The position numbers were made by a program, and so were the translations under genes. The notes below the pieces were generated by a model. That model was not told where the DNA came from and searched no databases. It was given only the letters and a program-made list of their open reading frames with translations. This document shows, one piece after another, positions 44,547 to 53,407 of a stretch of 64,000 nt of DNA. Source of the DNA: Rhizobium sp. (GTDB lineage Bacteria; Pseudomonadota; Gammaproteobacteria; Xanthomonadales; Xanthomonadaceae); NCBI GenBank assembly GCA_019459185.1, contig JAIBEO010000200.1:1-64000 (forward strand). The letters run 5' to 3'. Each line of letters opens with the position of its first letter. Position 1 is the stretch's first letter.

Positions 44547-45074
44547 TTATTTCTTCTTGGGCGCGACCATCATGATCATCTGGCGTCCCTCGAGGCGCGG
44601 GCGCTGCTCGATGACCACGTCCTCGCCCAGGTCGGCCTCGATGCGCTTGGCCATCTCGAGACCCAGCTCCTGGTGGGCCATCTCGCGGCCCTTGAAGCGG
44701 ATGTTGACCTTGACCTTGTCGCCCTCCTCCAGGAACCGGCGGAGGTTGCGCAGCTTGATGTTGTAGTCGCCGTCGTCGGTGGTCGGGCGGAACTTGAGTT
44801 CCTTGATCTCGACGATCTTCTGCTTCTTCTTGGCGGCGTTCGCCTTCTTCTGCAGGTCGAACTTGTACTTGCCGTAATCCATGATGCGGCAGACCGGCGG
44901 ATCCGCGGTGGGCTGGATCTCGACCAGGTCGACGCCGGACTCTTCGGCCAGCGCAAGCGCTTCGTCGCGGGACAGGACGCCGACCATCTCGCCGTCCAGG
45001 CCGATCACGCGTACGCGCGGGACCCGGATTTCAAGGTTCTTGCGGTTGCCCTTGTCTGAAGATGAAGTATTGAT
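44547..45074 (-). CDS. infC: Translation initiation factor IF-3
   Basis: 175 residues. [21 protein letters not shown] and the C-terminal [19 protein letters not shown] match IF-3. No ATG or GTG gives a family-length protein; the frame instead has ATC (45074-45072) preceded by AAGGA 8 nt upstream, directly before the conserved start region [22 protein letters not shown] starts at infC are known to allow IF-3 to repress its own translation, so AUC is the likely start. It follows thrS on the same strand. Confidence 0.9.
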   Translation of the reverse strand: MNTSSSDKGNRKNLEIRVPRVRVIGLDGEMVGVLSRDEALALAEESGVDLVEIQPTADPPVCRIMDYGKYKFDLQKKANAAKKKQKIVEIKELKFRPTTDDGDYNIKLRNLRRFLEEGDKVKVNIRFKGREMAHQELGLEMAKRIEADLGEDVVIEQRPRLEGRQMIMMVAPKKK

Positions 45075-45111
45075 TCGCGTGTTCCTTGTTTGTGACTGAA
45101 ACCGGCCGCCC

Positions 45112-47019
45112 TCAGGCGACCGGGCCGTTCTCTTCGCGCAGCCTGGCCAGGAAGTCGTCGACCGACAGGGTCCCCAGGTCCTCGCCCGACCGCGTGCGCA
45201 CCGCAATCATCCCATTTTCCTTCTCGCGGTCGCCAACGACCAGCAGGTAGGGGACTTTTTGCAGGGTGTGCTCGCGGATCTTATAGCCGATCTTCTCGTT
45301 CCGCAAATCGGACTGGACCCGGAAGCCTTGATTCACAAGGGTTTTCCGGACCGATTCGGCCCAGTCGGCCTGGGCGTCGGTGATGTTCATGACCACCGCC
45401 TGGACCGGGGCCAGCCAGGCCGGGAAGGCGCCGGCATGGTTCTCGACCAGGATGCCGATGAAGCGCTCCATGGAGCCGACGATGGCGCGGTGCAGCATGA
45501 CCGGGTGCCGCTTGGTCGAGCTTTCGTCCACGTACTCGGCGCCCAGGCGCCCCGGCATCATGAAGTCGACCTGCATGGTGCCCAGCTGCCAGGTGCGGCC
45601 GATGGCGTCCTTGAGGTGGTATTCGATCTTCGGGCCGTAGAAGGCGCCCTCGCCCGGCAGCTCCTCCCAGGCCACGCCGCAGGCCGACAGGGCCGCGCGC
45701 AGGGCGTTTTCGGCCTTGTCCCAGGTGGCGTCGTCGCCCAGGCGGTTGTCCGGGCGCAGGGCGATCTTGATCTGCACGTCGCTGAAGCCGAAGTCGGCGT
45801 ACACGCGCAGGGCCTGGCGGTGGAACGCGGTGACCTCGGACTCGATCTGGTCCTCGGTGCAGAACACGTGGCCGTCGTCCTGGGTGAAGCCGCGCACGCG
45901 CAGGATGCCGTGCAGCGCGCCCGAGGGCTCGTTGCGGTGGCAGGCGCCGAATTCGCCGTAGCGGATCGGCAGGTCGCGGTAGCTGTGCAGGCCCTGGTTG
46001 AACACCTGCACGTGGCCCGGGCAGTTCATCGGCTTGAGCGCGTAGGTGCGCTTCTCCGACTCGGTGAAGAACATGTTTTCCTTGTAGTTGTCCCAGTGGC
46101 CGGACTTCTTCCACAGGGACACGTCGAGGATCTGCGGGCAGCGCACTTCCTGGTAGCCGGAGGCGCGGTAGACGCGGCGCATGTACTGCTCCACCACCTG
46201 CCACAGCTGCCAGCCCTTCGGGTGCCAGAACACCAGGCCCGGCGCTTCTTCCTGGATGTGGAACAGGTCGAGCTGGCGGGCGATCTTGCGGTGGTCGCGC
46301 TTCTCGGCTTCCTCGAGCTGGACCAGGTAGGCCTTGAGGTCCTTGTCGTTGAGCCAGGCGGTGCCGTAGATGCGGCTGAGCATCTGGTTGTTGTGGTCGC
46401 CGCGCCAATAGGCGCCGGCCACCTTCATCAGCTTGAACGCGCGCAGCTTGTCGGTGCCCGGCACGTGCGGGCCGCGGCACAGGTCGGTGAACTCGCCCTG
46501 GGTGTACAGCGACAGGTCTTCGTTGGCCGGGATCGATTCGATGATCTCGGCCTTGTAGTGCTCGCCCAGGCCCTTGAAGAAGGCCACCGCCTCGTCGCGG
46601 CTCTTGACGCTGCGGGTGACCGGCAGCGCTTCCTTGACGATCTTGAGCATCTCGGCCTCGATGGCCGGCAGGTCTTCCGGCGTGAACGGGCGCTCGTAGG
46701 CGAAGTCGTAGTAGAAGCCGTTGTCGATGACCGGGCCGATGGTGACCTGCGCGCCGGGATACAGGCGCTGCACGGCCTGCGCCAGCAGGTGGGCGGTGGA
46801 GTGGCGCAGCACGTCCAGCGCATCCGGGTGCTTGTCGGTGACGATCTCGAGCGAGGCGTCGTTTTCGATGCGGAAGCTGGCGTCCACCAGCTTGCCGTCC
46901 ACCTTGCCGCCGAGCGCGGCCTTGGCCAGGCCGGCGCCGATGGAGGCGGCGACTTCAGCCACGGTGACGGGGTGTTCGAACGGGCGGCGGCTGCCGTCGG
47001 GGAGCGTGATGTTGATCAT
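45112..47019 (-). CDS. thrS: Threonyl-tRNA synthetase
   Basis: 635 residues from [16 protein letters not shown], the TGS domain; the ORF ATG ten codons upstream lies in the leader. An editing domain with [16 protein letters not shown], class II motif 2 ([15 protein letters not shown]) and RGFTQDDGH, motif 3 and the anticodon-binding C-terminus follow. Preceded by a threonine-codon leader peptide and an attenuator, so its transcription should rise when charged tRNA-Thr is scarce. Confidence 0.98.
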   Translation of the reverse strand: MINITLPDGSRRPFEHPVTVAEVAASIGAGLAKAALGGKVDGKLVDASFRIENDASLEIVTDKHPDALDVLRHSTAHLLAQAVQRLYPGAQVTIGPVIDNGFYYDFAYERPFTPEDLPAIEAEMLKIVKEALPVTRSVKSRDEAVAFFKGLGEHYKAEIIESIPANEDLSLYTQGEFTDLCRGPHVPGTDKLRAFKLMKVAGAYWRGDHNNQMLSRIYGTAWLNDKDLKAYLVQLEEAEKRDHRKIARQLDLFHIQEEAPGLVFWHPKGWQLWQVVEQYMRRVYRASGYQEVRCPQILDVSLWKKSGHWDNYKENMFFTESEKRTYALKPMNCPGHVQVFNQGLHSYRDLPIRYGEFGACHRNEPSGALHGILRVRGFTQDDGHVFCTEDQIESEVTAFHRQALRVYADFGFSDVQIKIALRPDNRLGDDATWDKAENALRAALSACGVAWEELPGEGAFYGPKIEYHLKDAIGRTWQLGTMQVDFMMPGRLGAEYVDESSTKRHPVMLHRAIVGSMERFIGILVENHAGAFPAWLAPVQAVVMNITDAQADWAESVRKTLVNQGFRVQSDLRNEKIGYKIREHTLQKVPYLLVVGDREKENGMIAVRTRSGEDLGTLSVDDFLARLREENGPVA

Positions 47020-47050
47020 TTCGGGTCTTGGGCTGGGGATCGCGGGCAAG

Positions 47051-47071
47051 AAAAAAGGGCGCCAGGCGCCC
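47051..47071 (-). terminator. thrS leader terminator (attenuator)
   Basis: On the minus strand, gggcgc-ctg-gcgccc is followed by TTTTTTC, a Rho-independent terminator about 32 nt before the thrS ATG and 28 nt after the leader-peptide stop. Confidence 0.75.
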
Positions 47072-47091
47072 TCGCGGATGCGAAGCCTGGC
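47061..47091 (-). promoter_or_regulatory. thrS leader antiterminator
   Basis: On the minus strand, gccaggc (47091-47085) can pair with gcctggc (47067-47061), which is part of the terminator stem. The two structures are mutually exclusive, the logic of ribosome-mediated attenuation. Confidence 0.6.
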
Positions 47092-47098
47092 AGATCGT

Positions 47099-47122
47099 CT
47101 ACCGGGTGGTGGTAGTGCTCAT
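47099..47122 (-). CDS. Threonine leader peptide of thrS (MSTTTTR)
   Basis: A seven-residue ORF, Met-Ser-Thr-Thr-Thr-Thr-Arg, with four consecutive threonine codons, ending in TAG upstream of the antiterminator. A GAG triplet 8 nt before the ATG may act as the Shine-Dalgarno. It lies in the transcribed leader of thrS, 52 nt after the predicted start site. Four tandem Thr codons in so short an ORF directly before a Thr-tRNA synthetase attenuator are unlikely to be chance. Confidence 0.65.
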   Translation of the reverse strand: MSTTTTR

Positions 47123-47180
47123 GTCGCACGCTCGGCGCCGGTTTCCCGGGGCCACCTTGTCTCAGCCCTTGACGGCTCCA

Positions 47181-47209
47181 AAGGTAGGCGGAGGGGGCCT
47201 GAAAGTCAA
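47181..47209 (-). promoter_or_regulatory. Candidate thrS promoter
   Basis: On the minus strand, TTGACT and TACCTT are 17 bp apart. Transcription would begin near 47174 and include the leader peptide and attenuator. Confidence 0.6.
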
Positions 47210-47260
47210 TGAAAACAGGCCTTTCCGGGCTAGACTCGGGGCTCCCAGGGAGACCCGCGC

Positions 47261-48196
47261 ATGGCCCAGAGCATCCACGACTTCCACGACGACCCCCGCA
47301 ACGCCGCCATCCTGGTCTGGATCAACGGTCGGCTGGTGCCCCGGGCCGAGGCCACGGTCTCGGTGTTCGACAGCGGCTTCGTGCTGGGCGATGGCGTCTG
47401 GGAGGGGCTGCGGGTGGTGGACGGGCAGCCGGTGTTCCTGGACGCCCACCTGGACCGGCTGTTCGAGGGTGCCAAGGCCATCGCGCTCGATATCGGCATG
47501 GACCGCCGCGGCTTGGAGCGGGCCATCCGCGAAACCCTGGTCGCCAACGACATGCACGACGGCGTGCACCTGCGCCTGATGGTGACCCGCGGCGTGAAGC
47601 GCACGCCCTACCAGGACCCGCGCGTCACGATCGGCCCCGCCACGGTGGTGATCATCCCCGAGCACAAGAACCCCAAGCCCGAGACGCTCTCCACCGGCCT
47701 GAAGCTGTTCACCGTGCACGTGCGCCGCGGCTTTCCGGACGTGCAGGACCCCAAGCTCAACAGCCACAGCAAGCTCAACTGCATCACCGCCTGCATCCAG
47801 GCCACCGCGGCCGGTGCCGACGAGGCGCTGATGCTCGACCCGCATGGCTTCGTGGCCACCTGCAATTCCACCCACTTCTTCATCGTGCGCAAGGGCGAGG
47901 TCTGGACCTCCTCCGGCGACTACTGCCTGGGCGGCATCACCCGCGCCAACGTGCTGCGGGTGTGCCGGGAGGCCGGCATCCCGGCGCGCGAGAAGAACTT
48001 CAGCCTCACCGAGGTCTATTCCGCCGAGGAAGCCTTCTGCACCGGCACCTTCGCCGGCGTGGTGCCGGTGCGCGAAATCGACGGCCGCACCATCGGCGAC
48101 GGCAGGCCCGGGCCGATGGTGGCGCGGCTGCAGGCGCTGTACCGCGAGCTGGTGCAGCGCGACGTGCTGGTGCGCGCCGGGGAGAAGCTGGCGTGA
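47261..48196 (+). CDS. Class IV aminotransferase (branched-chain/D-amino acid type)
   Basis: 311 residues of the fold-type IV PLP family. The N-terminal FDSGFVLGDGVWEGLRV, the catalytic Lys in LNSHSKLNCITA and TCNSTHFFIV match IlvE/D-amino acid aminotransferase relatives. Substrate cannot be fixed by eye. It is translationally linked to a sulfotransferase-like gene (4-bp overlap), divergent from thrS. Confidence 0.85.
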   Translation: MAQSIHDFHDDPRNAAILVWINGRLVPRAEATVSVFDSGFVLGDGVWEGLRVVDGQPVFLDAHLDRLFEGAKAIALDIGMDRRGLERAIRETLVANDMHDGVHLRLMVTRGVKRTPYQDPRVTIGPATVVIIPEHKNPKPETLSTGLKLFTVHVRRGFPDVQDPKLNSHSKLNCITACIQATAAGADEALMLDPHGFVATCNSTHFFIVRKGEVWTSSGDYCLGGITRANVLRVCREAGIPAREKNFSLTEVYSAEEAFCTGTFAGVVPVREIDGRTIGDGRPGPMVARLQALYRELVQRDVLVRAGEKLA

Positions 48197-48924
48197 ACCC
48201 GCTGCGGATCGCCATGTGGAGCGGCCCGCGCAACATTTCCACGGCGATGATGCGGGCCTGGGAAAACCGCCCGGACTGCGCGGTGAGCGACGAGCCGCTC
48301 TACGCCGCCTACCTGGCCATGACCGGCGCCGACCACCCCGGCCGCGACGAGGTCATCGCCGCCGGCGAGACCGACTGGCGCAAGGTGGCCGACGCCCTGC
48401 TGGGCCCGGTGCCCGGCGGGCGGCCAGTCTGGTACCAGAAGCACATGAGCCACCACCTGCTGCCGGGCATGGACCACGGCTGGATCCATGGTCTGCACAA
48501 CATCTTCCTGGTGCGCGACCCGGCCGAGGTGGTGGCTTCCTACCTGCGCTCGCGCGCCACGGTGGAGCCGGCCGACATCGGGCTGCTGCAGCAGGGCGAG
48601 TTGTTCGACGAACTGGCGGCGGCCTCGGGCCGGCCCCCGACCGTGATCGACGCGGGAGACTTCCTGGCCGCACCGGAAGCCCACCTGCGAGCGCTGTGCG
48701 CCGAGCTGGGCCTGGACTTCACCGACCGCATGCTGCACTGGCCCGCCGGCCCGCGCGACAGCGACGGGGTGTGGGCGCCGCACTGGTACGAGGCGGTCTG
48801 GCGTTCGACGGGGTTCGAGGCGCCGGCGGCGAAGGAGATACGACTGGATGCGCGAGGCCAGGCGGTGGCCGAGGCCTGCCGGCCGGCTTTCGAGCGGCTG
48901 CGCGGCCACCGGATGCGGCCCTGA
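48193..48924 (+). CDS. Sulfotransferase-like protein
   Basis: 243 residues from GTG (48193) that overlaps the aminotransferase stop. It contains a P-loop-like PAPS-binding region (MWSGPRNISTAMMRAW) and later HNIFLVRDPAEVVASYL, the 3'-phosphate-binding pattern of sulfotransferases. The acceptor is unknown. This pair with a class IV aminotransferase recurs in proteobacteria and suggests amino-acid-derived small-molecule chemistry. Confidence 0.8.
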   Translation: MNPLRIAMWSGPRNISTAMMRAWENRPDCAVSDEPLYAAYLAMTGADHPGRDEVIAAGETDWRKVADALLGPVPGGRPVWYQKHMSHHLLPGMDHGWIHGLHNIFLVRDPAEVVASYLRSRATVEPADIGLLQQGELFDELAAASGRPPTVIDAGDFLAAPEAHLRALCAELGLDFTDRMLHWPAGPRDSDGVWAPHWYEAVWRSTGFEAPAAKEIRLDARGQAVAEACRPAFERLRGHRMRP

Positions 48925-48931
48925 AGGCCGG

Positions 48932-48961
48932 AAAAAACAGAAGCCGCCCGGAGGCGGCTTC
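48932..48961 (-). terminator. Original tRNA-Val terminator, now outside island 3
   Basis: On the minus strand, gaagccgcc/ggcggcttc with a 4-nt loop is followed by TGTTTTTT. It would have ended tRNA-Val before the island inserted; it now lies beyond the far repeat. Confidence 0.7.
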
Positions 48962-48997
48962 AAAGGCTGTTCCGATGCTTCCCATCCCCCGATAAAG

Positions 48998-49047
48998 GGA
49001 TGGTGGGCGGTACAGGTTTCGAACCTGTGACCCCTACCATGTCAAGG
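48998..49047 (-). repeat. Left att repeat of island 3 (tRNA-Val remnant)
   Basis: 50 bp identical to 54134-54183, the 3' part of tRNA-Val plus three flanking bases. It lacks the tRNA 5' half. Confidence 0.95.
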
Positions 49048-49131
49048 CTGGGAATCGGGGTTCGCAGCCGTCCGCATCGACTGTAAATAGCTGATTTATA
49101 TGTCGTGCCAGTCCGTATCGGTTCCCCCACG

Positions 49132-49152
49132 TTTTCCGTACTATTTCCGTAC
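49132..49152. repeat. Left arm-type repeats of island 3
   Basis: ttttccgtac and atttccgtac are 11 bp apart, one helical turn. The same pair stands inside the right end at 54069-54089. Likely integrase arm sites. Confidence 0.55.
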
Positions 49153-49184
49153 CGGCGAATTCATCGCCTCTGCGGGGCAATAGC

Positions 49185-50330
49185 ATGGACTTGGGAACCG
49201 TTCGAGACCGGGAAAAACTGAAGCCGCGCCGCGAGCCGTACTGGCACAAGCTCGCATCTCGGCAATTCCTGGGCTTCCGCCCTTCGACCATCGGAAAGGG
49301 TGGCTCCTGGATCGCCCGCTACTACGATTCCGAGACGGGCAAGAAGCCGATCCGCTCACTTGGGGACTTTGGGCACCTGCCTCCTAACGAGCGCTTTTCA
49401 GCTGCTTCCAAAGAAGCCCGCGAATGGTTCGCCCACCTATCGGGGGGCGGCGCCGCCGAACCAATCACGGTCAAGGAGGCTTGCGAGCGCTACGCCCAGG
49501 ATCGACCGGACGCCACTCGCCGGTTCGCGCGCTACGTTTACGGCGACCCCATCTCCAAGGTCATGCTTCACAAGCTGACCGATAAGCAGGTTCGGGAGTG
49601 GCGCAAACGCCTGGAGGCCATGCCGGCCCTTGTGAGCCGCCGCAAGGCCGGAAAGGCCAATACGCGGCCTAGGTCGGCCGCCACAGTCAATCGCGACATG
49701 GTGTGTCTCCGGGCGGCCCTGAACTTTGCTTTGGACCAAGGAGAAGTCCTAACTGCCGTCGCGTGGCGCAAAGCTTTGCAGCCTAGTGAGGCGAAAGGGC
49801 GTCGGAACCTCTATTTGGACCGTGACCAACTGCGAGCACTCTTGGATCAACTGCCGCAAGACGCCAAGACATTCGCGCACGCCCTTTGCCTGCTGCCACT
49901 CCGACCGGGAGCACTTGCCCAACTCCGCGTAAAGGACTACGACCCGAAGACCTCGACAATCACGATAGAGCGAGACAAGGCGGGAAACGGGCGAAAGATC
50001 CTTTTGCCCACAGACACGGCGGCAATGCTGAAGGGCCAATGTCGGGACAAGCTACCGGGAGCGCCGATCTTTGCGAGAGCAGACGGCCAGCCTTGGGACA
50101 AGGACGCATGGAAAGGCCCAATAAAAGCGGCCGTAGTCGCAGCAGAACTGCCGCGAGAAGCAACCGCATACACCATCCGCCACTCAACGATTACCGACCT
50201 CGTATCGGGCGGCCTGGACCTGTTGACCGTGGCCCAAGTCTCCGGAACTTCCGTGGCGATGATTGAACGTCACTATGGGCACTTGCAGCGTGATAAGGCT
50301 GCTGCGGCACTTGCAGGGCTCGCGCTATGA
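49185..50330 (+). CDS. Tyrosine recombinase/integrase of island 3
   Basis: 381 residues. Catalytic-domain residues: Arg in LPLRPGALAQL, the second Arg in YTIRHSTITDL (with Tyr in place of the usual first His), and the nucleophile Tyr in IERHYGHL. The N-terminal SGGGAAEPITVKEACERYAQ region binds core DNA. It belongs to another branch than the island 1 and 2 enzymes. Transcribed inward from the remnant end, and coupled to the next gene by ATGA. Confidence 0.92.
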   Translation: MDLGTVRDREKLKPRREPYWHKLASRQFLGFRPSTIGKGGSWIARYYDSETGKKPIRSLGDFGHLPPNERFSAASKEAREWFAHLSGGGAAEPITVKEACERYAQDRPDATRRFARYVYGDPISKVMLHKLTDKQVREWRKRLEAMPALVSRRKAGKANTRPRSAATVNRDMVCLRAALNFALDQGEVLTAVAWRKALQPSEAKGRRNLYLDRDQLRALLDQLPQDAKTFAHALCLLPLRPGALAQLRVKDYDPKTSTITIERDKAGNGRKILLPTDTAAMLKGQCRDKLPGAPIFARADGQPWDKDAWKGPIKAAVVAAELPREATAYTIRHSTITDLVSGGLDLLTVAQVSGTSVAMIERHYGHLQRDKAAAALAGLAL

Positions 50331-50881
50331 ATACTCTGCTTGACGCCAAATATGGCCCAAACGAATCAAGCGCTATAGACCTCGCATTGGACGATGATTC
50401 CCTAGGCCGCCAGCTGGCCCGGACCTGGATTGAATTCCAGGCAGAGCGAAAAGGCATAACAAAGGAAAGGATCGACCAAGGCCTTATCGACAAGATTCTG
50501 ACCGCATCCACGGGCATTGATTCATCCCGACCCGAAGCGGCGGCACTTGAGAGCGCCATCAGAAAGGCAGCTAGAGGCGAGTTTCGTCGTGCCGGACTAA
50601 TGCTCCGTGTGTACGCCACTGACGGTGCGAATATCATCGTTCGGAATGATTTTGGCTATGTCGCCATCCCCATAATCGAAGGTCGGCAGAAAGGAGGGAA
50701 ACGCGGCGGCGAGGCCACAAAAGAAAGAGCACAGCCAACCCGCGATAAGATCATCAAGGCGGCAAATCGCCTTATCGCCAAGGGAACCGCCCCGCGAAAC
50801 GTGGCCGGAATTCTTGCAGCCCAGTTCGACCGCACGCCCACGTGCATAAGGAAAATCCTGCGTGACGCAGGGATAAAGTAG
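50327..50881 (+). CDS. Orphan protein coupled to the island 3 integrase
   Basis: 184 residues. The N-terminal half is helical and acidic; the C-terminal part (TRDKIIKAANRLIAKGTAPRNVAGILAAQF, then TPTCIRKILRDAG) resembles an HTH. It could be a recombination directionality or regulatory protein. No family name recognised. Confidence 0.6.
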   Translation: MNTLLDAKYGPNESSAIDLALDDDSLGRQLARTWIEFQAERKGITKERIDQGLIDKILTASTGIDSSRPEAAALESAIRKAARGEFRRAGLMLRVYATDGANIIVRNDFGYVAIPIIEGRQKGGKRGGEATKERAQPTRDKIIKAANRLIAKGTAPRNVAGILAAQFDRTPTCIRKILRDAGIK

Positions 50882-50978
50882 CCCACCAAAAAAAGCGAAA
50901 AAGGGCTAAGGCCTGTTTCGTTGCTACCTCCATAGTTCGCGCCGGTCCCAAGCAATTCCCAGGAACGGAGACGCACAC

Positions 50979-51179
50979 ATGGACGTTAAGCAGCCGCCGA
51001 CATTTCGGCCCCTTGTAGAAGCCTGCCAAGAACACGGAATCAGCCGGACTGTTGCATTCGAACTAGCAAGAAGGGGCATTCTCGACACATTCTCTATCGG
51101 CGCGCGCCGATACGTTCGAATGGATTCGCTGAACTCTCTGCCCGACCGATTGGCCAACTCACCTGGGGTGCGGTCGTGA
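50979..51179 (+). CDS. Small HTH (excisionase-like) protein of island 3
   Basis: 66 residues. LVEACQEHGISRTVAFELARRGILDTFSIGARRYVRMDSL matches the MerR-like excisionase fold. It starts after a 97-bp gap that probably holds a promoter, with GGAG upstream. GTGA overlap with the next gene. Confidence 0.7.
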   Translation: MDVKQPPTFRPLVEACQEHGISRTVAFELARRGILDTFSIGARRYVRMDSLNSLPDRLANSPGVRS

Positions 51180-51448
51180 GTCCGCAGCTTCGGGGAAACC
51201 GCTGCCAATGTACCGGCTGCGGCGAACTGTTCAATTCTCTTGGCATGTTTGACCGGCACCGGGTCGGCCCGTACGCCAAGCCGGGCGAATATCGCGGGCA
51301 ACGGCGATGCCTGACCCCTGCGGAGATGACGGCGCGCGGCCATTTGCGGAACACGGCCGGATTCTGGATTCGAATGCCAAGGAAAGCTGGCACTACGCGG
51401 CAAAGAGGCCATTCCGACACCCTGGCCGCTACGGGGGTAGCGCCATGA
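51176..51448 (+). CDS. FDXHR family putative zinc-binding protein
   Basis: 90 residues from GTG. CTGCGELFNS and the signature MFDRHRVGPY (F-D-x-H-R), with downstream Cys (RRCLTPAEM), form the putative zinc site of FDXHR proteins found in phages and mobile elements. ATGA overlap with the primase gene. Confidence 0.75.
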   Translation: MSPQLRGNRCQCTGCGELFNSLGMFDRHRVGPYAKPGEYRGQRRCLTPAEMTARGHLRNTAGFWIRMPRKAGTTRQRGHSDTLAATGVAP

Positions 51449-52641
51449 CCACGACAGACTTCCTCTCGCTATTCGGCGACGGTCAGTTCACGTTCCAAAC
51501 GTTCGATGACTCGTCGGCCAAATCCCCAAAATTGTCTCGCGTTCTACATGGCACCCTGCACAAGCACACGCAGACGCTTAACGCATTGAATGATAGAGGC
51601 GCAGGCGTCTTCTTCATGGTGAACAAGGGCGACGGCAAGGGAAGGAGAGCTAAGAACGTCCAGAAAGTGACCGCGCTATTTCTGGACCTAGACGGCTCCC
51701 CATTAAAGCCCGTGCAAGCAGCTGGTCTTTCGCCACACTGCACGGTGGAATCATCGCCGGGGCGCTGGCACGCTTATTGGCTGGTGGCAGATTGCCCGCT
51801 GGACCGGTTTACGTCATTGCAGCAAGCGCTCGCCGACCGGTTTCAGGGCGACAAAAAGGTGTGCGACCTGCCGCGAGTAATGCGCCTGCCAGGCTTTTAT
51901 CATCGAAAGGCCGCCCGATTCATGTCCCGAATCCTAACCCTGGACGCCAACCGCGCACCGTATAAGGTGGCCGAGCTAGTGCGGGAACTTGAACTAAAGC
52001 CTGCGCCCGCACCGCCACCCCTTGCCAAGCAGCGCAAGCTTCCAGGCTTCATCCCCGAAGGGGAGCGCAACACCACCCTACTGAGCTTGGGCGCAGGCTT
52101 GGTGCGAAAGGGGCACGATTTGCAAGGCGTGAATGTCCGCCTGCAAGTGATTAATTCCGAACGCTGCCGGCCACCGCTAGGCGCTACGGAAGTCGAGCGA
52201 ATCGCCGCCCGGGCCCATAGCTACGGATCTAATGGCTTTGTCCAATTGCCGCACCAGCTACTTGATTCCCTTGAGTGGAAGGCCCTACCGCCACCGGCTC
52301 ACGATATAGTTTTAATGGCATTCCGGCGCTTCGACGGCAGCAACAATGGAAACATTGCACTAACGTGGTCCGACTTCGCCGACAGGCCGGGGTTCAGCGA
52401 CAAGAAAACGTTTTACCGGCACCGTCGCCGCGCGCTGGCGTCCAAAATTCTTATTGCACGGCAAGCTGGCAACGGGAGGAACGGCCGAACGCCCGATTTA
52501 ATCGCCATTGCTGATCACTGGCTACCTGGCCCAGTGTGCAAAAGCCAACCTGGCCCCAGTACGCAAATCTCTGACCTCTACATAGATAAACAGTCTGTTG
52601 GCACCTGTGATTCAAAGATTGCACCGGAAGCCGCGCGATGA
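51445..52641 (+). CDS. RepB-like primase with PriCT domain (island 3 replication protein)
   Basis: 398 residues. Archaeo-eukaryotic primase-like N-terminus: ALFLDLDGSPLKP (acidic metal site) and SSPGRWHAYWLV. A PriCT-like helical region follows (EGERNTTLLSLGAGLVRKG, then EVERIAARAHSYG), and a C-terminal winged-helix-like part. It probably primes or initiates replication of the excised element. Start chosen at MTTTDFLSLF by the ATGA overlap. Confidence 0.8.
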   Translation: MTTTDFLSLFGDGQFTFQTFDDSSAKSPKLSRVLHGTLHKHTQTLNALNDRGAGVFFMVNKGDGKGRRAKNVQKVTALFLDLDGSPLKPVQAAGLSPHCTVESSPGRWHAYWLVADCPLDRFTSLQQALADRFQGDKKVCDLPRVMRLPGFYHRKAARFMSRILTLDANRAPYKVAELVRELELKPAPAPPPLAKQRKLPGFIPEGERNTTLLSLGAGLVRKGHDLQGVNVRLQVINSERCRPPLGATEVERIAARAHSYGSNGFVQLPHQLLDSLEWKALPPPAHDIVLMAFRRFDGSNNGNIALTWSDFADRPGFSDKKTFYRHRRRALASKILIARQAGNGRNGRTPDLIAIADHWLPGPVCKSQPGPSTQISDLYIDKQSVGTCDSKIAPEAAR

Positions 52642-52847
52642 AACCGAAACTTTCCAGTGAAGTGCTAAAGGCCCTGAAAGATGCCAAACGCGGTCCCGGC
52701 TGGAATAACCGCTGCCCCACCGTCCGCCGGTTCGAGATTGGGTGTTATGGGCTTGCTTGCACTCTATACGTTGTCCCAGCGCGAGCCTGGGCGTACAGGT
52801 CGGCTGAGCGTGGGGCGCAAGCATGGCAAGCGAGCGCATGGTCATGA
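52638..52847 (+). CDS. Small ORF of island 3
   Basis: 69 residues, beginning at an ATG that overlaps the primase stop. Basic N-terminus, mid-region with Cys (CYGLACTLYV). No family recognised; the tight coupling supports a real gene. Confidence 0.45.
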   Translation: MKPKLSSEVLKALKDAKRGPGWNNRCPTVRRFEIGCYGLACTLYVVPARAWAYRSAERGAQAWQASAWS

Positions 52848-53407
52848 AAGGCGCTGAAGGCCACTTTAGCCGGGACAAGACGCATATTGCCCGGCTCCAA
52901 CGCGAGCGACGGGCACGTCTGACGCGAATTGACTACATGCCGAACGCCGTTGCGCGGATCGCCATTGCCGCAAAGCGACAGACTGTGAGGCCTGGCAGCG
53001 TCGCGGCGACCCATAGCGCCATCCTGGACGCGATCATTTCCGAGTGGGCCGAGCTGACCGGAATTAGCTATCCGAAGCTGGAGCCGCCCAAGAGTTCGAA
53101 GGATGTGGACCAGTACGCGCGTCCGCGTATGACTTCGGTCCAAATAGCGACCCCGAGCACTCAACCTTTGGGAGATCCCTCCGGAATTTCCCGACACATC
53201 GCGCACAGGCGTGCGCGCGGGATGGAGTCCGGGTCAATGCGTGTTAGCTGCGGGGCCAAGCGCCATCGGGACGGCCTACCTTGCAAAGCCAAGTCGGAGC
53301 CGGGAAAACGTCGCTGCCGCTTCCATGGGGGGCGATCAACAGGACCGAAAACCGCACTCGGCAGGGCCAAGTCTTTGAGAAATCTCGTGCAATTCAGAGC
53401 TGACTAG
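52823..53407 (+). CDS. HGGxSTG domain protein of island 3
   Basis: 194 residues. The C-terminal CGAKRHRDGLPCKAK and RFHGGRSTGPKT define the HGGxSTG motif, probably a small zinc-binding nucleic-acid domain seen in phage and mobile-element genes. The N-terminal region is basic (HIARLQRERRARLTRIDY). Overlaps the small ORF by 25 bp. Confidence 0.7.
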   Translation: MASERMVMKGAEGHFSRDKTHIARLQRERRARLTRIDYMPNAVARIAIAAKRQTVRPGSVAATHSAILDAIISEWAELTGISYPKLEPPKSSKDVDQYARPRMTSVQIATPSTQPLGDPSGISRHIAHRRARGMESGSMRVSCGAKRHRDGLPCKAKSEPGKRRCRFHGGRSTGPKTALGRAKSLRNLVQFRAD

